A stretch of DNA of 56,289 bases, taken from positions 1 to 56,289 of the forward strand of contig JBBDRW010000028.1 of NCBI GenBank assembly GCA_040905265.1. Reading direction: 5' to 3'. Under the pieces are notes generated by a model that worked only from the letters and a program-made list of their open reading frames with translations, was not told the origin of the DNA and did not search any database. The stretch comes from JBBDRW01 sp040905265 (GTDB taxonomy: Bacteria > Bacteroidota > Rhodothermia > Balneolales > Balneolaceae). Made by a program: the position numbers and the translations under genes. This document shows, one piece after another, positions 1-8,741 of this stretch. The stretch's first letter is position 1. Each line of letters begins with the position of its first letter.

Positions 1-1266
1 CCCTGCGCCATCTTTATGGGGCTCGGGTCGATCATCGGTACCGGCATCTTTGTCATTATCGCAATTGCAACACAAATCGCCGGAAACGGGGTGATGGTTG
101 CGATCGTCATTGCTGCACTGCTCGCAACATTCAACGGGCTGAGCAGTGCCCAGCTCGCCGCCGCGCACCCGGTCAGCGGGGGTACATATGAGTATGGTTA
201 CCGGTTCCTTGGACACCATCTTGGATTTACCGCCGGCTGGATGTTTATGATTGCCAAATCCGCGTCAGCCGCAACTGCCGTATTGGGTTGCATCGGGTAT
301 CTCTTCTATGCTTTTGAAATTGAAGCAGGCGGCTGGTTGTTATCCGGCTCCGGAGTGTTGCTCCTGCTCCTTGTATCTCTGCTCGTTGCCGGCGGCATCC
401 GGAGAAGCAACCGTGCAAATCTGGTGATCGTCTCGCTGACTCTGTTCGGACTGGCTGTTCTCGTTGCAGCGAGTCTCTGGATGAACGGGTTGCCGACAGA
501 ACCGGCCAGACTGGCAATGACCGATACCTCGCTCTCCTCCATCCTGTACGCTTCCGCCTTAATGTTTGTCGCCTATACAGGATACGGACGGATCGCCACG
601 CTCGGAGAGGAAGTGGCCGAACCCCGCCAGACAATTCCCCGGGCTATTATCCTGGCAATGGTTCTGATCGTCATTATCTATCTGGCCGTTTCTCTCACCG
701 CACTCCAGATCATGGGAGCAGATGCATTCGGCCAAACCGTACATGGAGAGGCCGCTCCCCTGATGATCGTTGCACAAGCACTCTCTGTTCCTTACATCGG
801 GCCACTCATTACACTTACAGCGATTACAGCGATGCTTGGAGTCTTGCTGAATCTTATTCTCGGGCTCTCCAGAGTCCTGTTAAGTATGGCACGCAGACGG
901 GATGTTCCCAAAGGGCTTGCGGTCATCAATCCGGCCACCCAGAGCCCGGCACGTGCTGTCTGGGCAACAGCCGTGATTATCGCACTCCTGGTAATGAGTG
1001 GAGATATCGTCTTTACCTGGTCCTTTAGTGCATTCACGGTCCTGATCTATTACGCCATCACGAATCTCTCTGCCCTGTTTCTTCCGGATGAATTACGACT
1101 CTACCCACGCTGGATACCGGTTTGCGGACTTTCAGGCTGTCTGTTTCTCGCATTCTGGATTGACCCGAAGATCTGGATAAGCGGCCTGATCCTCCTGCTG
1201 CTGGGGCTTGCCTGGCATACGGCTGCCTTGAAACTCAGAGTGGACAGTGAAGATGTTCCGGAGTAA
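1..1266 (+). CDS. APC-family amino acid permease, 5' end cut by window
   Basis: Polytopic inner-membrane transporter of the amino acid-polyamine-organocation superfamily, expected to move an amino acid or amine by proton symport or exchange. The frame is open through base 1, and the residues before the first in-window ATG (base 16) run straight into the conserved first-helix motif GLGSIIGTGIF, so the true start lies upstream and 421 codons are visible. About a dozen hydrophobic helices follow. Near residue 195 the cytoplasmic motif GEEVAEPRQTIPRA is the standard APC signature after TM6. The substrate cannot be read from sequence. The next gene starts 75 bases downstream on the same strand. 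Confidence 0.88.
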   Translation, partial: PCAIFMGLGSIIGTGIFVIIAIATQIAGNGVMVAIVIAALLATFNGLSSAQLAAAHPVSGGTYEYGYRFLGHHLGFTAGWMFMIAKSASAATAVLGCIGYLFYAFEIEAGGWLLSGSGVLLLLLVSLLVAGGIRRSNRANLVIVSLTLFGLAVLVAASLWMNGLPTEPARLAMTDTSLSSILYASALMFVAYTGYGRIATLGEEVAEPRQTIPRAIILAMVLIVIIYLAVSLTALQIMGADAFGQTVHGEAAPLMIVAQALSVPYIGPLITLTAITAMLGVLLNLILGLSRVLLSMARRRDVPKGLAVINPATQSPARAVWATAVIIALLVMSGDIVFTWSFSAFTVLIYYAITNLSALFLPDELRLYPRWIPVCGLSGCLFLAFWIDPKIWISGLILLLLGLAWHTAALKLRVDSEDVPE

Positions 1267-1341
1267 TTCATGGGCTTTCGGGTATGTTCGAAGGTGCGAC
1301 GGCTATTTCAACCCTGAACCGCCATATATTAATGAAAACCG

Positions 1342-2172
1342 ATGGGAACAGCTGAACTTCGACTGATAGAGCCCGACAATCTGCCGATCCTCAAGACACA
1401 CCTGGACCGGATGAATGACCGGATTGAAACCCCCGCTTTTCTGAATCACGACCCGGTTCAGTTCATGCATGCATTTGAAGAGAAAAGGGACCAGGAGATT
1501 GCCGGATTTCTGGCGGCGCTCCTCGCCTGGGGACGCAGGGATATCGTCTGCAGAAAAATCGAGGAACTGCTGAAACGGATGGATTTTCAACCCTATCAGT
1601 TTGTCATGCAATACACTCCGTCGGATGCTCTGCATTTCCGGGGATTCAAGCACAGAACTTTCAAACCGGTCGATATTCACGGGCTGATCTCTGCCTTGCA
1701 TCAGATATACCGATCTCACGATGACCTGGAATCGTTCTGGGCGGACTGCCTGATTGATGCAGAAGATCGGGGGCGAAACCTGATCGGACTATTCAGGGAA
1801 CGCTTCCTTACTTTATCTGAAGAGATAGTGACGAGAACACACAAACATCTCTCGAATCCGGAAAGGGGCAGTTCTGCAAAGAGGATCTGCATGTTCCTTC
1901 GATGGTGTAACCGAAAGGAGAGCTGTGTCGATCCTGGCATCTGGACTCTGCTTCCACCCTCCAGCCTGATGATCCCGTTTGATGTCCATGTTGCACGGCA
2001 ATCCCGTCGTATTGGCCTGTTAACCCGGAGATCGAACGATTGGAAGGCGGTTCAGGAGTTAACTGCCCAACTGTCCGAATTGAACCCGAATGACCCCACC
2101 CGGTATGACTTTGCACTTTTCGGGCTTGGCGCCATGGACTATTCGCTGCCGGATCATCTGATTCTCAACTGA
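1342..2172 (+). CDS. DUF2400 / TIGR02757 family protein
   Basis: Soluble protein of 276 residues belonging to the conserved TIGR02757 (DUF2400) family, common in Bacteroidota and relatives. Supporting segments are EEKRDQEIAGFLAALLAWGRR near residue 50 (family hallmark), FRGFKHRTF near 98, the cysteine-bearing KRICMFLRWCNRKE segment near 182 and the C-terminal DPTRYDFALFGLGA. Length is about what the family shows. The fold is helix-rich and distantly like helix-hairpin-helix DNA repair proteins, but I know of no established function. The ATG at 1342 is used; another ATG at 1332 is out of frame. It precedes rpsU by 137 bases on the same strand. Confidence 0.85.
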   Translation: MGTAELRLIEPDNLPILKTHLDRMNDRIETPAFLNHDPVQFMHAFEEKRDQEIAGFLAALLAWGRRDIVCRKIEELLKRMDFQPYQFVMQYTPSDALHFRGFKHRTFKPVDIHGLISALHQIYRSHDDLESFWADCLIDAEDRGRNLIGLFRERFLTLSEEIVTRTHKHLSNPERGSSAKRICMFLRWCNRKESCVDPGIWTLLPPSSLMIPFDVHVARQSRRIGLLTRRSNDWKAVQELTAQLSELNPNDPTRYDFALFGLGAMDYSLPDHLILN

Positions 2173-2309
2173 TTGAATTATGGAGGCTTTGTCCGGGTAT
2201 TCCATACAATGGACGGCAAATTCACCTAAAAAGCTTTTATGACATTTTTTTAAATCTTCCGTATATTTAAAGTCTGTCAATAAACACAAATAACAACCAT
2301 GTACCGACT

Positions 2310-2504
2310 ATGATTGGAGTGAATGTAAAAGATAATGAGAGTATTGACCGGGCGATCAACCGTTTCAAAAAGATGGTTACCCGCTCCCGCATTCTCAATG
2401 AATACAAAGAGCGCCAGCAGTTTATGAAGCCTTCCGAAGAACGTCGTGAAGCATTGAAGAAGAGTGTCCGGGAAGAGCGGCGGCGGCAGCGGGATAACTA
2501 CTGA
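2310..2504 (+). CDS. rpsU: 30S ribosomal protein S21
   Basis: Small basic ribosomal protein of 64 residues in the small subunit, which helps base-pairing of mRNA leaders with 16S rRNA. It begins MIGVNVKDNESIDRAINRFKK, the normal bS21 start, and ends in a lysine/arginine-rich tail (REERRRQRDNY). Length is normal. No Shine-Dalgarno precedes the ATG, as is usual for ribosomal protein genes in bacteroidete-like bacteria. The 137-base leader is AT-rich before the start and holds a GGAGGCTTTG motif at 2182-2191. The gene converges with radA, with 94 bases between stops and no clear terminator. Confidence 0.95.
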   Translation: MIGVNVKDNESIDRAINRFKKMVTRSRILNEYKERQQFMKPSEERREALKKSVREERRRQRDNY

Positions 2505-2598
2505 TCACCCGCCTCAGACCGTTTCCCTGAACTTCTGGCCTGACCGGCAGATGTCTCTGTACTGATCCCGGCAATGCGAGTAACCAGGGCAATCCCGA

Positions 2599-3966
2599 TT
2601 ATCCTTCTTCGTCCAGTGATTTTCGAATAACTTGTTTTATATACCTATTTTTTTCTTCCTTAACAGTAATATCAAATGTTTCAGGGCTTTCCGGCAGAAA
2701 TGTAGTTGCAAATCCCATCTTCCCCCCTTCTCTCAACCGCTGCTCCATAAACGGTACCATTCGCACTTCTCCCCCAAGTCCTACTTCACCGATATAGAAG
2801 GATCCCCTCTTCAGTGGCCGATTCCTGAAACTTGAGGCGATTGCCGTCACGACTGCAAGGTCTGCCGCCGTATCCGTCACTTTCAACCCACCCGCGACAT
2901 TCAGGTACACATCCTGCCCGGAGAGCTGTAAACCTGCACGTTTTTCAAGTACAGCAAGCAGCAGAGCCAGCCTTCGCTGGTCAAAACCGCTTGCCGTACG
3001 CTGAGGGGTTCCATAGCTGGCCGGGGTTACCAGTGCCTGGATCTCCACCATCAGGGGGCGCGTACCCTCGAGTACACAGGTTATGGCATTCCCGCTTACA
3101 TCCGGATCCATCTCCGATAAAAACAGCTCGGACGGGTTCTCGATTTCTACCAATCCACCCTGCCTCATCTCAAAGACCCCAACCTCCTGGGTGGGCCCGA
3201 ACCGATTCTTTACCCCCCGTAACAGGCGGTGCATCCGGCTGTGATCTCCTTCAAACTGAAGTACCGTGTCTACCATATGCTCCAGCATTTTTGGGCCGGC
3301 GATATCTCCCTCCTTGGTAACATGGCCAATCATGAGTGTGGTCACCCCATCCCGTTTGGCAAGTTGCTGAAGAACCGCTGCACACTCCCGAATCTGCTGT
3401 ACACTTCCGGGAAGGCTTCCGAGGTTACTGCGATAGACGGTTTGTATGGAGTCTATCACAAGCAGGTCCGGCTTCTCTTTCTGCGCTGACTGCACCACCA
3501 GATCCAGATTGGTTGAACTGAGTATCTTCATGGCTGATGTTTCGATGCCGATCCGGTCCGCACGCTGACGGATCTGTCCGGCGGACTCTTCCCCTGCAAC
3601 ATAGAGAAGGCTCAGTTCCGGATTCGACTTTGCAAGTTGCAGCATGAGTGTACTTTTGCCAATTCCAGGATCACCACCCAGCAGGATCAGAGACGAGGGC
3701 ATCAACCCCCCACCCAAAACCCGGTCCAGTTCACCGATACCGGTCGGTACCCGGTCCGATTCTGAATAGGATATCTCGTGGAGGGCCACAGGGCGTTCCT
3801 GGCCCTCTCCCACACTCACATCTACCTTGTGTTTTACACTCTCCTTCGGGGCCTCTTTCAACTCTTCAAATGTATGCCATTCGCTGCATACCGGACACAT
3901 TCCAAGCCATTTTGCAGACTGGTGGCCACACGCACTGCATTCATAATAGACCTTCGGTTTTGCCAT
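2599..3966 (-). CDS. radA: DNA repair protein RadA
   Basis: Cytosolic RecA-like ATPase/helicase that promotes branch migration during recombinational repair. From the ATG at 3966 (455 residues) the order is classic: C4 zinc finger (C10-x2-C13, C24-x2-C27), Walker A GGDPGIGKST at 97-106, the RadA-specific KNRFG motif near 252, and a C-terminal Lon-protease-like domain (FDQRRLALLLAVLEKRAG onward). The open frame extends 25 codons upstream to 4041, but that stretch overlaps the 3' end of the flippase gene and lacks family similarity, while the MAKPK start puts the zinc finger at the expected place. Last gene of the leftward flippase-radA pair. Confidence 0.95.
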   Translation of the reverse strand: MAKPKVYYECSACGHQSAKWLGMCPVCSEWHTFEELKEAPKESVKHKVDVSVGEGQERPVALHEISYSESDRVPTGIGELDRVLGGGLMPSSLILLGGDPGIGKSTLMLQLAKSNPELSLLYVAGEESAGQIRQRADRIGIETSAMKILSSTNLDLVVQSAQKEKPDLLVIDSIQTVYRSNLGSLPGSVQQIRECAAVLQQLAKRDGVTTLMIGHVTKEGDIAGPKMLEHMVDTVLQFEGDHSRMHRLLRGVKNRFGPTQEVGVFEMRQGGLVEIENPSELFLSEMDPDVSGNAITCVLEGTRPLMVEIQALVTPASYGTPQRTASGFDQRRLALLLAVLEKRAGLQLSGQDVYLNVAGGLKVTDTAADLAVVTAIASSFRNRPLKRGSFYIGEVGLGGEVRMVPFMEQRLREGGKMGFATTFLPESPETFDITVKEEKNRYIKQVIRKSLDEEG

Positions 3967-4009
3967 AAGGTAGTTGGATCGAAAAAAGATGATAACTGTT
4001 TCTGCCCGG

Positions 4010-5062
4010 TTATGAATCGGTTTTGCCGGGTAAAATCTCACTGACGGTATGGTTCACATACCAGGTCATGGCCATAATGCCGAAGCCAATGCTTACATAG
4101 TAAGTGATCACTCTCCACACAAATACAGCGAGGCCGATAAATGCGGTACGGTCAATCAACGGACCGAGAAAAATGGCAAACAGCCCCTCCACGCCACCCG
4201 ATCCGCCCGGTGTTGGAATCACCAAAAAGGCAAGGTTCATCGCCAGGCTTCTCATGATCAGAATCAACTCCTCTGCCGGCAGAAGGCTGAGGATAACGAT
4301 CGGCGGCAATGCAATCCTGCAAAGCCACGCCATGGTTGAAAGGTAGAAGGCTTTGAAAATAAACCTGGGTGGCTTTGCCCGTAATTCATAGGAGTACTCT
4401 TCCAGATGTTCTGTCTCCTCGTGGACTTTCTCATTATAGTTCCGCAAAACCGGAAGTGTAAAAACCCATCGGATCAGATTCTTGATGGTCGCCGGGTTCA
4501 CAAGGAGCCCATAGGTAAGAAACGCTCCGTACGCAATCAGCCCGGTATAGATAAGAATCATGGTCGCTGCTCCTACAAAGCCGATCTCCGGTGGTATGAC
4601 TGCCATGTAGACTCCTGCCAGTAGCAGAATCGGTACTGCAAGAGCATACCAGAACTGATCCAGCAGTACGCCGTAAAGAATGATTCCGGTAGACTTGCCC
4701 AGCTTGATCCCCTCTCTTGACATTGCATAGGTAGCGACCGGTGCGCCTCCAATGGTAGATGGTGTTACCGCAGAAGCAAAATCCCAGGCGAGCATAATTC
4801 TCACGGAAGCCATCCAGCTGATCTCTTTCTCCGCAAGAAACCTGATCTTGGCTGCAGCAAACCAGAGGCGCAAGAGGGTTACCCCGATTGCAATCACAAG
4901 GCCAGGCATCCGTTTCAGCCTGAGATACTCCAGTACCCCGGGTGAATATGTGAGGTAGATCACCACCCCCATCCCCAGCAGGCTGAGCCCGACAGAAATG
5001 ATCAGGTATTTATAGGAGATGAGCGGCTTGTTCCCGCTCTGTTCATTACTGGTTATACACAT
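4010..5062 (-). CDS. Flippase-like (LPG synthase TM / UPF0104) membrane protein
   Basis: Integral membrane protein of 350 residues with about eight hydrophobic helices, matching the lysylphosphatidylglycerol synthase TM-domain / YbhN family (TIGR00374). Characteristic segments are ASAVTPSTIGGAPVATYAMSREG near residue 95 and FLVIPTPGGSGGVEGLFAIFLGP near 275, the two glycine-rich signatures of these predicted lipid flippases. There is no catalytic aminoacyl-phosphatidylglycerol domain, so it is the stand-alone membrane type; the lipid substrate is unknown. The ATG at 5062 lies just after the fbaB terminator, so the gene probably has its own promoter within or after that hairpin. RadA follows 43 bases downstream. 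Confidence 0.85.
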   Translation of the reverse strand: MCITSNEQSGNKPLISYKYLIISVGLSLLGMGVVIYLTYSPGVLEYLRLKRMPGLVIAIGVTLLRLWFAAAKIRFLAEKEISWMASVRIMLAWDFASAVTPSTIGGAPVATYAMSREGIKLGKSTGIILYGVLLDQFWYALAVPILLLAGVYMAVIPPEIGFVGAATMILIYTGLIAYGAFLTYGLLVNPATIKNLIRWVFTLPVLRNYNEKVHEETEHLEEYSYELRAKPPRFIFKAFYLSTMAWLCRIALPPIVILSLLPAEELILIMRSLAMNLAFLVIPTPGGSGGVEGLFAIFLGPLIDRTAFIGLAVFVWRVITYYVSIGFGIMAMTWYVNHTVSEILPGKTDS

Positions 5063-5072
5063 GATCGATCAG

Positions 5073-5138
5073 AAAAAAAGCCTCCGGATGGACCGTAACG
5101 TGATTCCGTTAAACAGAAGGTCCGGCTCCGAAGGCTTT
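5073..5138 (-). terminator. Rho-independent terminator after fbaB
   Basis: On the minus strand a long interrupted hairpin pairs GGTCC (5119-5123) with GGACC (5090-5094), TCCG with CGGA (5127-5130 with 5085-5088) and GGC with GCC at the base, then runs into seven uridines (5079-5073). It lies 20 bases past the fbaB stop and 11 bases before the flippase start. A small inner AACG/CGTT pairing sits in the loop. Geometry is textbook for an intrinsic terminator. Confidence 0.85.
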
Positions 5139-5157
5139 GAAAGGATAAATGCCTGGA

Positions 5158-6234
5158 TCAGGCGACATCAATATTTTCATCCAGATAGACATCCTGGATA
5201 AAGTTGAGCAGCTTAACTCCCTCATCAACCGGGCGCTGAAACGCTTTGCGTCCACTGATCAGCCCCATACCCCCGGCACGTTTGTTGATGACAGCTGTCT
5301 TGACTGCATCTGCGAAATCATCCTCACCGGATGCACCTCCGGAATTGATCAGGCCTGCTCTTCCCATATAGCAGTTGGCCACCTGGTATCTGGCAAGATC
5401 GATCGGATGGTCGGAAGCAAGCTCGCTATAAATTCGCTCGTCCAGTTTTCCGTACGAAGAGTCGCCCGAGTTCAGCGCTTTGTACCCGCCGTTGTTCACC
5501 GGCAGCTTCTGCTTGATGATATCCGCTTCAATAGTCACTCCCAGATGGTTCGCCTGTCCGGTAAGGTCCGCGGATGAGTGGTAATCGACACCGTTCACTT
5601 TAAATGCAGAATTTCGGATATAGCACCAGAGGATTGTTGCCATACCCAGCTCGTGAGCATATTCAAAGGCCTGTGCTACTTCAACAATCTGACGGTTGGA
5701 CTCTTCGGAACCGAAATAGATGGTTGCACCTACTGCTGCAGCGCCCATGTTGTACGCCTGATCAATGGTTCCGAACATCACCTGGTCATAGGTATTCGGA
5801 TAGGTCATCAATTCATTGTGGTTGATTTTCACAACAAACGGAATTTTATGAGCATACTGTCGCGAAACGGCTCCCAGTACTCCGTATGTTGATGCAACCG
5901 CGTTACAACCGCCTTCGATCGCAAGTTGTACAATATTTTCCGGATCGAAATAGGCCGGGTTCTTGGCGAAGGAAGCGCCACCGCTGTGTTCAATGCCCTG
6001 ATCAACAGGCAGAATAGAGAGATAACCGGTGCCGGAAAGACGGCCGTGATTAAAAAGCCGCTCCAGATTTCCAAGTACACGGTTGTTTCTGTCTGAGTGG
6101 TACCAGACCCGGTCTACATAGTCATTTCCCGGCAGGTGAAGGTTCTCTTTGGAAATGGTTTTACAGGTGTGATTCAGCAGATTGGAAGCATCGTCACCCA
6201 ATAGCTCCTCGATGCTCTTTGTCGCAAGTGCCAT
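5158..6234 (-). CDS. fbaB: Class I fructose-bisphosphate aldolase (FbaB/DhnA type)
   Basis: Schiff-base aldolase splitting fructose-1,6-bisphosphate to DHAP and glyceraldehyde-3-phosphate; here it may also handle DHAP coming from the rhamnose operon (inference). The 358-residue protein follows E. coli FbaB closely: GTGYLSILPVDQGIEHS near 85, VASTYGVLG, KINHNE, GATIYFGSEESNRQI, an LWCYIRNSAFK segment expected to hold the active lysine, and C-terminal GGMGLISGRKAF. The frame continues 4 codons upstream to a TTG, but the ATG at 6234 has a GGAG 6 bases in front and gives the usual N-terminus. A strong terminator follows. Confidence 0.93.
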   Translation of the reverse strand: MALATKSIEELLGDDASNLLNHTCKTISKENLHLPGNDYVDRVWYHSDRNNRVLGNLERLFNHGRLSGTGYLSILPVDQGIEHSGGASFAKNPAYFDPENIVQLAIEGGCNAVASTYGVLGAVSRQYAHKIPFVVKINHNELMTYPNTYDQVMFGTIDQAYNMGAAAVGATIYFGSEESNRQIVEVAQAFEYAHELGMATILWCYIRNSAFKVNGVDYHSSADLTGQANHLGVTIEADIIKQKLPVNNGGYKALNSGDSSYGKLDERIYSELASDHPIDLARYQVANCYMGRAGLINSGGASGEDDFADAVKTAVINKRAGGMGLISGRKAFQRPVDEGVKLLNFIQDVYLDENIDVA

Positions 6235-6363
6235 ATAATTCTCCAATATGGTTGATTAATAACTTTAGGTTGAATTTGAAGCCTGTAATATAATTGAAAG
6301 CTGTCAGAATGGCTAAATTTTGGCACCGCTTTTCCAACCGATGTAGTTGTGCTCCACAGTTTG

Positions 6364-6900
6364 TCAGGATGAAAACGTTTTCAGCTTCTGAATATAGAGA
6401 TCCAGATCATCCGGACTGTAGAGCACAAAACGAATTTTCGACACCCTGGCCAGGTTCAACGCCTCTTCATTGCAGGTATTCAGTGCAATATCTGTAGCTT
6501 CATCTATGGGATATCCAAATGCACCGGTTGAGATAGCAGGAAATGCCAGGGCATCAATTGAGTTCTCCTCCGCAAGATTCAATGCGTTTCGATAACAGTC
6601 TGCCAATAACTCCGACTCCGGTTTATCCCGGCCGTATACCGGGCCCAGACAATGAATCACATACTGGTTCGGCAGTTGGAATGCACTGGTCAGGACTGCT
6701 TCACCGGGCCGAATAGGGGCCAATGGCCTGCAGGCCTGTTCCAGTTCAGGCCCTGCCGTACGGTGTAAAGCACCGGCCACACCGCCACCAATTCGAAGTT
6801 CTGCATTTGCTGCATTGACAACCGCACGTATACCGTCTTGTTCTGCTATATTCCCATGTACTGCTTCAACTTCTGTCTTATGAAATACCGTTCTATACAT
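6364..6900 (-). CDS. Macro-domain ADP-ribose hydrolase (YmdB-like)
   Basis: Single macro domain of 178 residues, predicted to bind ADP-ribose and remove the acetyl group from O-acetyl-ADP-ribose or ADP-ribose from proteins. Visible signatures are AVVNAANAELRIGGGVAGALHRTAG (residues 26-50), with the catalytic/binding NAAN and glycine loop, and AFPAISTGAFGYP near 119-131, the second phosphate-binding loop. Length is typical of a stand-alone bacterial macro protein. It starts at an ATG at 6900 and lies 129 bases upstream of fbaB on the same strand; that gap is AT-rich and probably holds the fbaB promoter. Confidence 0.9.
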   Translation of the reverse strand: MYRTVFHKTEVEAVHGNIAEQDGIRAVVNAANAELRIGGGVAGALHRTAGPELEQACRPLAPIRPGEAVLTSAFQLPNQYVIHCLGPVYGRDKPESELLADCYRNALNLAEENSIDALAFPAISTGAFGYPIDEATDIALNTCNEEALNLARVSKIRFVLYSPDDLDLYIQKLKTFSS

Positions 6901-6940
6901 CTTTGAAATATAAATCTGACTTTCTATGTGATCGTACCGA

Positions 6941-6958
6941 GGGCTTTGAAAAAACCTG
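6941..6958 (+). repeat. GGAGCCTTTG-AAAAACC-type dispersed motif
   Basis: GGGCTTTGAAAAAACCTG in the leader of the aldo/keto reductase. Near copies occur at 10696, 29041 and 31323, with shorter ones at 2182, 8421 and 52851; all lie on the plus strand upstream of plus-strand genes. Confidence 0.4.
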
Positions 6959-7153
6959 TGTGAGTTACAGGCCCAGGCCGGAACAGATAGTAAACTACCT
7001 AATCGAAAACCGGCGGATGCACTGCCTCTTGACTAGTAAATGGCAATCCTGATCCATTCGTTTCAAATTATTCCATGGAATTTATCATATTGACAGAGTC
7101 TACAATTCCAACGTTCATTTGCACTAATATGTTTATTCAGAGACAGGAACCTG

Positions 7154-7176
7154 GTGTCGTGTCAACCTTACGCTTG
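7154..7176 (+). repeat. GACACGACACC-family dispersed motif, copy 1
   Basis: Starts GTGTCGTGTCAACC on the plus strand and continues to 7176; 19 of 23 bases match the inverse complement of the copy at 43155-43183. It ends 25 bases before the reductase ATG. Confidence 0.6.
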
Positions 7177-7201
7177 AAATTAACCATACAGACAAATCAA
7201 T

Positions 7202-8197
7202 ATGCTTAAAAGACAACTCGGAGACAGCAATCTGGAACTTTCGGTAGTAACATTTGGTGCATGGGCTGCCGGTGGCTGGATGTGGGGCGGTACCAACCAA
7301 AAAGAGGCCGTAGCTGCGATACGGGAATCGATAGAACGAGGTGTTACGTCGATCGATACCGCACCTGCCTACGGGCAGGGTTTGAGTGAGGAAATTGTCC
7401 GTGAAGCACTAAAAGGGCTGCCTCGTGAAAAGGTTCAGATCCTGACCAAATTTGGCGTGAGATGGGATACCAACAAGGGTACATTTGCCTTTCACAGTAA
7501 AGATAATGAAGGAAATGAGATCGACATTCATCGATATGCCGCCAAAGAGGAGGTGATCAAAGAGTGTGAGGATAGCCTGCGGCGGCTGGGCACCGACTAC
7601 ATCGACCTCTATCAGCAGCACTGGCCGGACCCGACAACACCGATTGACGAAACGATGGAAGCACTGGTTCACCTCAAAGAGCAGGGTAAAATCCGGGAAG
7701 CAGGAGTCAGCAACTATTCAGCCGCACAGATGGAAGAGGCAGAAAAAATAATCACAATTGTCTCCAATCAGGTCCCCTATAGCATGGTGAAACGGGATAT
7801 CGAGGAAGAGCTGATTCCACACTGCCGGAAAGAGAAAAAAGGGATTCTCGCCTATAGTCCACTGCAACGGGGGCTTCTGACTGGTAAGATGAAACCGGGA
7901 TACACGTTTTCTGAAGGGGATACCCGGGCTGATCTCGAGCTCTTTCAGGATGAATCGATCCGAAGGGTCAATCGATTTTTCTCTGAGATAAAACCGATTG
8001 CAGATGAAAAGGGAGCAACGCTTGCCCAGCTTGTTATCCAATGGACGATTCGGCAACCCGGTATCACGATCGCACTGGTAGGTGCTCGCAATCCGAAACA
8101 AGCTATTGAAAATGCAGCGGCGGCAAACCTCTCTCTGAGTTCCGATGAGATGAAATTTATCAACAACCGGCTGGAGCAACTTACCCTGGCCACATGA
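7202..8197 (+). CDS. Aldo/keto reductase
   Basis: NADPH-dependent cytosolic reductase of 331 residues with the (beta/alpha)8 AKR fold. The catalytic tetrad is visible: Asp in SIDTAPAYGQG, Tyr in the same AYG motif (about residue 60), Lys in LTKFGVRWD (about 82) and His in YQQHWPDP (about 140). The cofactor loop appears as YSPLQRGLLTGK and the late GITIALVGARNPKQAIENA. It resembles the group of general sugar or carbonyl AKRs seen in bacteroidete-like genomes; the substrate is not predictable. The start ATG lacks a strong ribosome site. It is monocistronic, with long gaps on both sides. Confidence 0.9.
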   Translation: MLKRQLGDSNLELSVVTFGAWAAGGWMWGGTNQKEAVAAIRESIERGVTSIDTAPAYGQGLSEEIVREALKGLPREKVQILTKFGVRWDTNKGTFAFHSKDNEGNEIDIHRYAAKEEVIKECEDSLRRLGTDYIDLYQQHWPDPTTPIDETMEALVHLKEQGKIREAGVSNYSAAQMEEAEKIITIVSNQVPYSMVKRDIEEELIPHCRKEKKGILAYSPLQRGLLTGKMKPGYTFSEGDTRADLELFQDESIRRVNRFFSEIKPIADEKGATLAQLVIQWTIRQPGITIALVGARNPKQAIENAAAANLSLSSDEMKFINNRLEQLTLAT

Positions 8198-8741
8198 CGA
8201 GCTTCGCGGTTCGGCATCATGAACTTCCGGAAGCCTGTCGGGCCTGGATGATTATCACGAGGGGACGCAGCAGATCAGGCTAAGTCCGACAGTCTCCAGG
8301 GCGTGAAAATACCGTTGTCAAGTTGATAACAGAGGGAAATAGCGAATTCACAAACAGAAGATAAGGAATAGATATTACGAGAGAGAGGATTGATTTCGAT
8401 CGAAACAGCTACTTCCCGGTGGGCTTTGTTTGAAGTAACTCCTTCTAATATAAGGGGTTTTCACCCTCTCGGCCAAATCTCTTTTATCATAGTAAATTAT
8501 TATTACTTTATAGATAAGTAATAACAAGTAATAGTTATTTAAAACAAGGTAATGATACTCCATAATTCCGGTTTTTTCTCTCTCTGTTAGCCGCCAAAAA
8601 AGAGAACTATGAACAAATTCTTGAAACTGCCGATAACCAGACCGGCCGGGATCGTTCCCGGCTTTGCCTTTATACACTTCATCTGTACATTCTACTATCC
8701 CGAAAGCATTGAATAGCGCATACAGCAGAGATAAAAACGGA
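8198..8741. other. 544-base intergenic region with a structured segment
   Basis: Long gap between two plus-strand genes. Right after the reductase stop, 8235-8292 can form a nested hairpin. GGGCTTTG with a nearby CTCC lies at 8421-8442. From about 8490 to 8570 the DNA is very AT-rich and may hold the cfa promoter. At 8645-8662 there is a 7-bp GC stem (GCCGGGA/TCCCGGC, 4-base loop) followed by TTTGCCTTT. A 35-codon ORF at 8609-8716 covers that hairpin and looks incidental. No RNA gene family was recognised. Confidence 0.5.

Larger units (their letters stand above)
6901..7201. other. Divergent intergenic region, macro gene / aldo-keto reductase
   Basis: About 300 bases between two divergently transcribed genes. 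It contains a GGGCTTTGAAAAAACC motif (6941-6956) followed by a small CCTGT/ACAGG hairpin, and the dispersed GTGTCGTGTC motif (7154-7163) 38 bases before the reductase ATG. No tRNA, no convincing small ORF and no clear sigma-70 boxes were seen. Confidence 0.5.

Noticed and set aside
3967..4041. Upstream extension of radA
   Set aside because: It overlaps the flippase gene and adds residues before the N-terminal zinc finger that the family lacks.
8609..8716. 35-codon ORF (MNKFLKLPITRPAG...) before cfa
   Set aside because: It has a weak AGAGAA site but covers a GC hairpin, has no recognisable family and overlaps the region where the cfa leader should be. Not enough for a gene call.
8664..8741. 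26-codon N-terminal extension of cfa
   Set aside because: The extra residues do not resemble Cfa proteins, and the ATG at 8742 gives the normal N-terminus.
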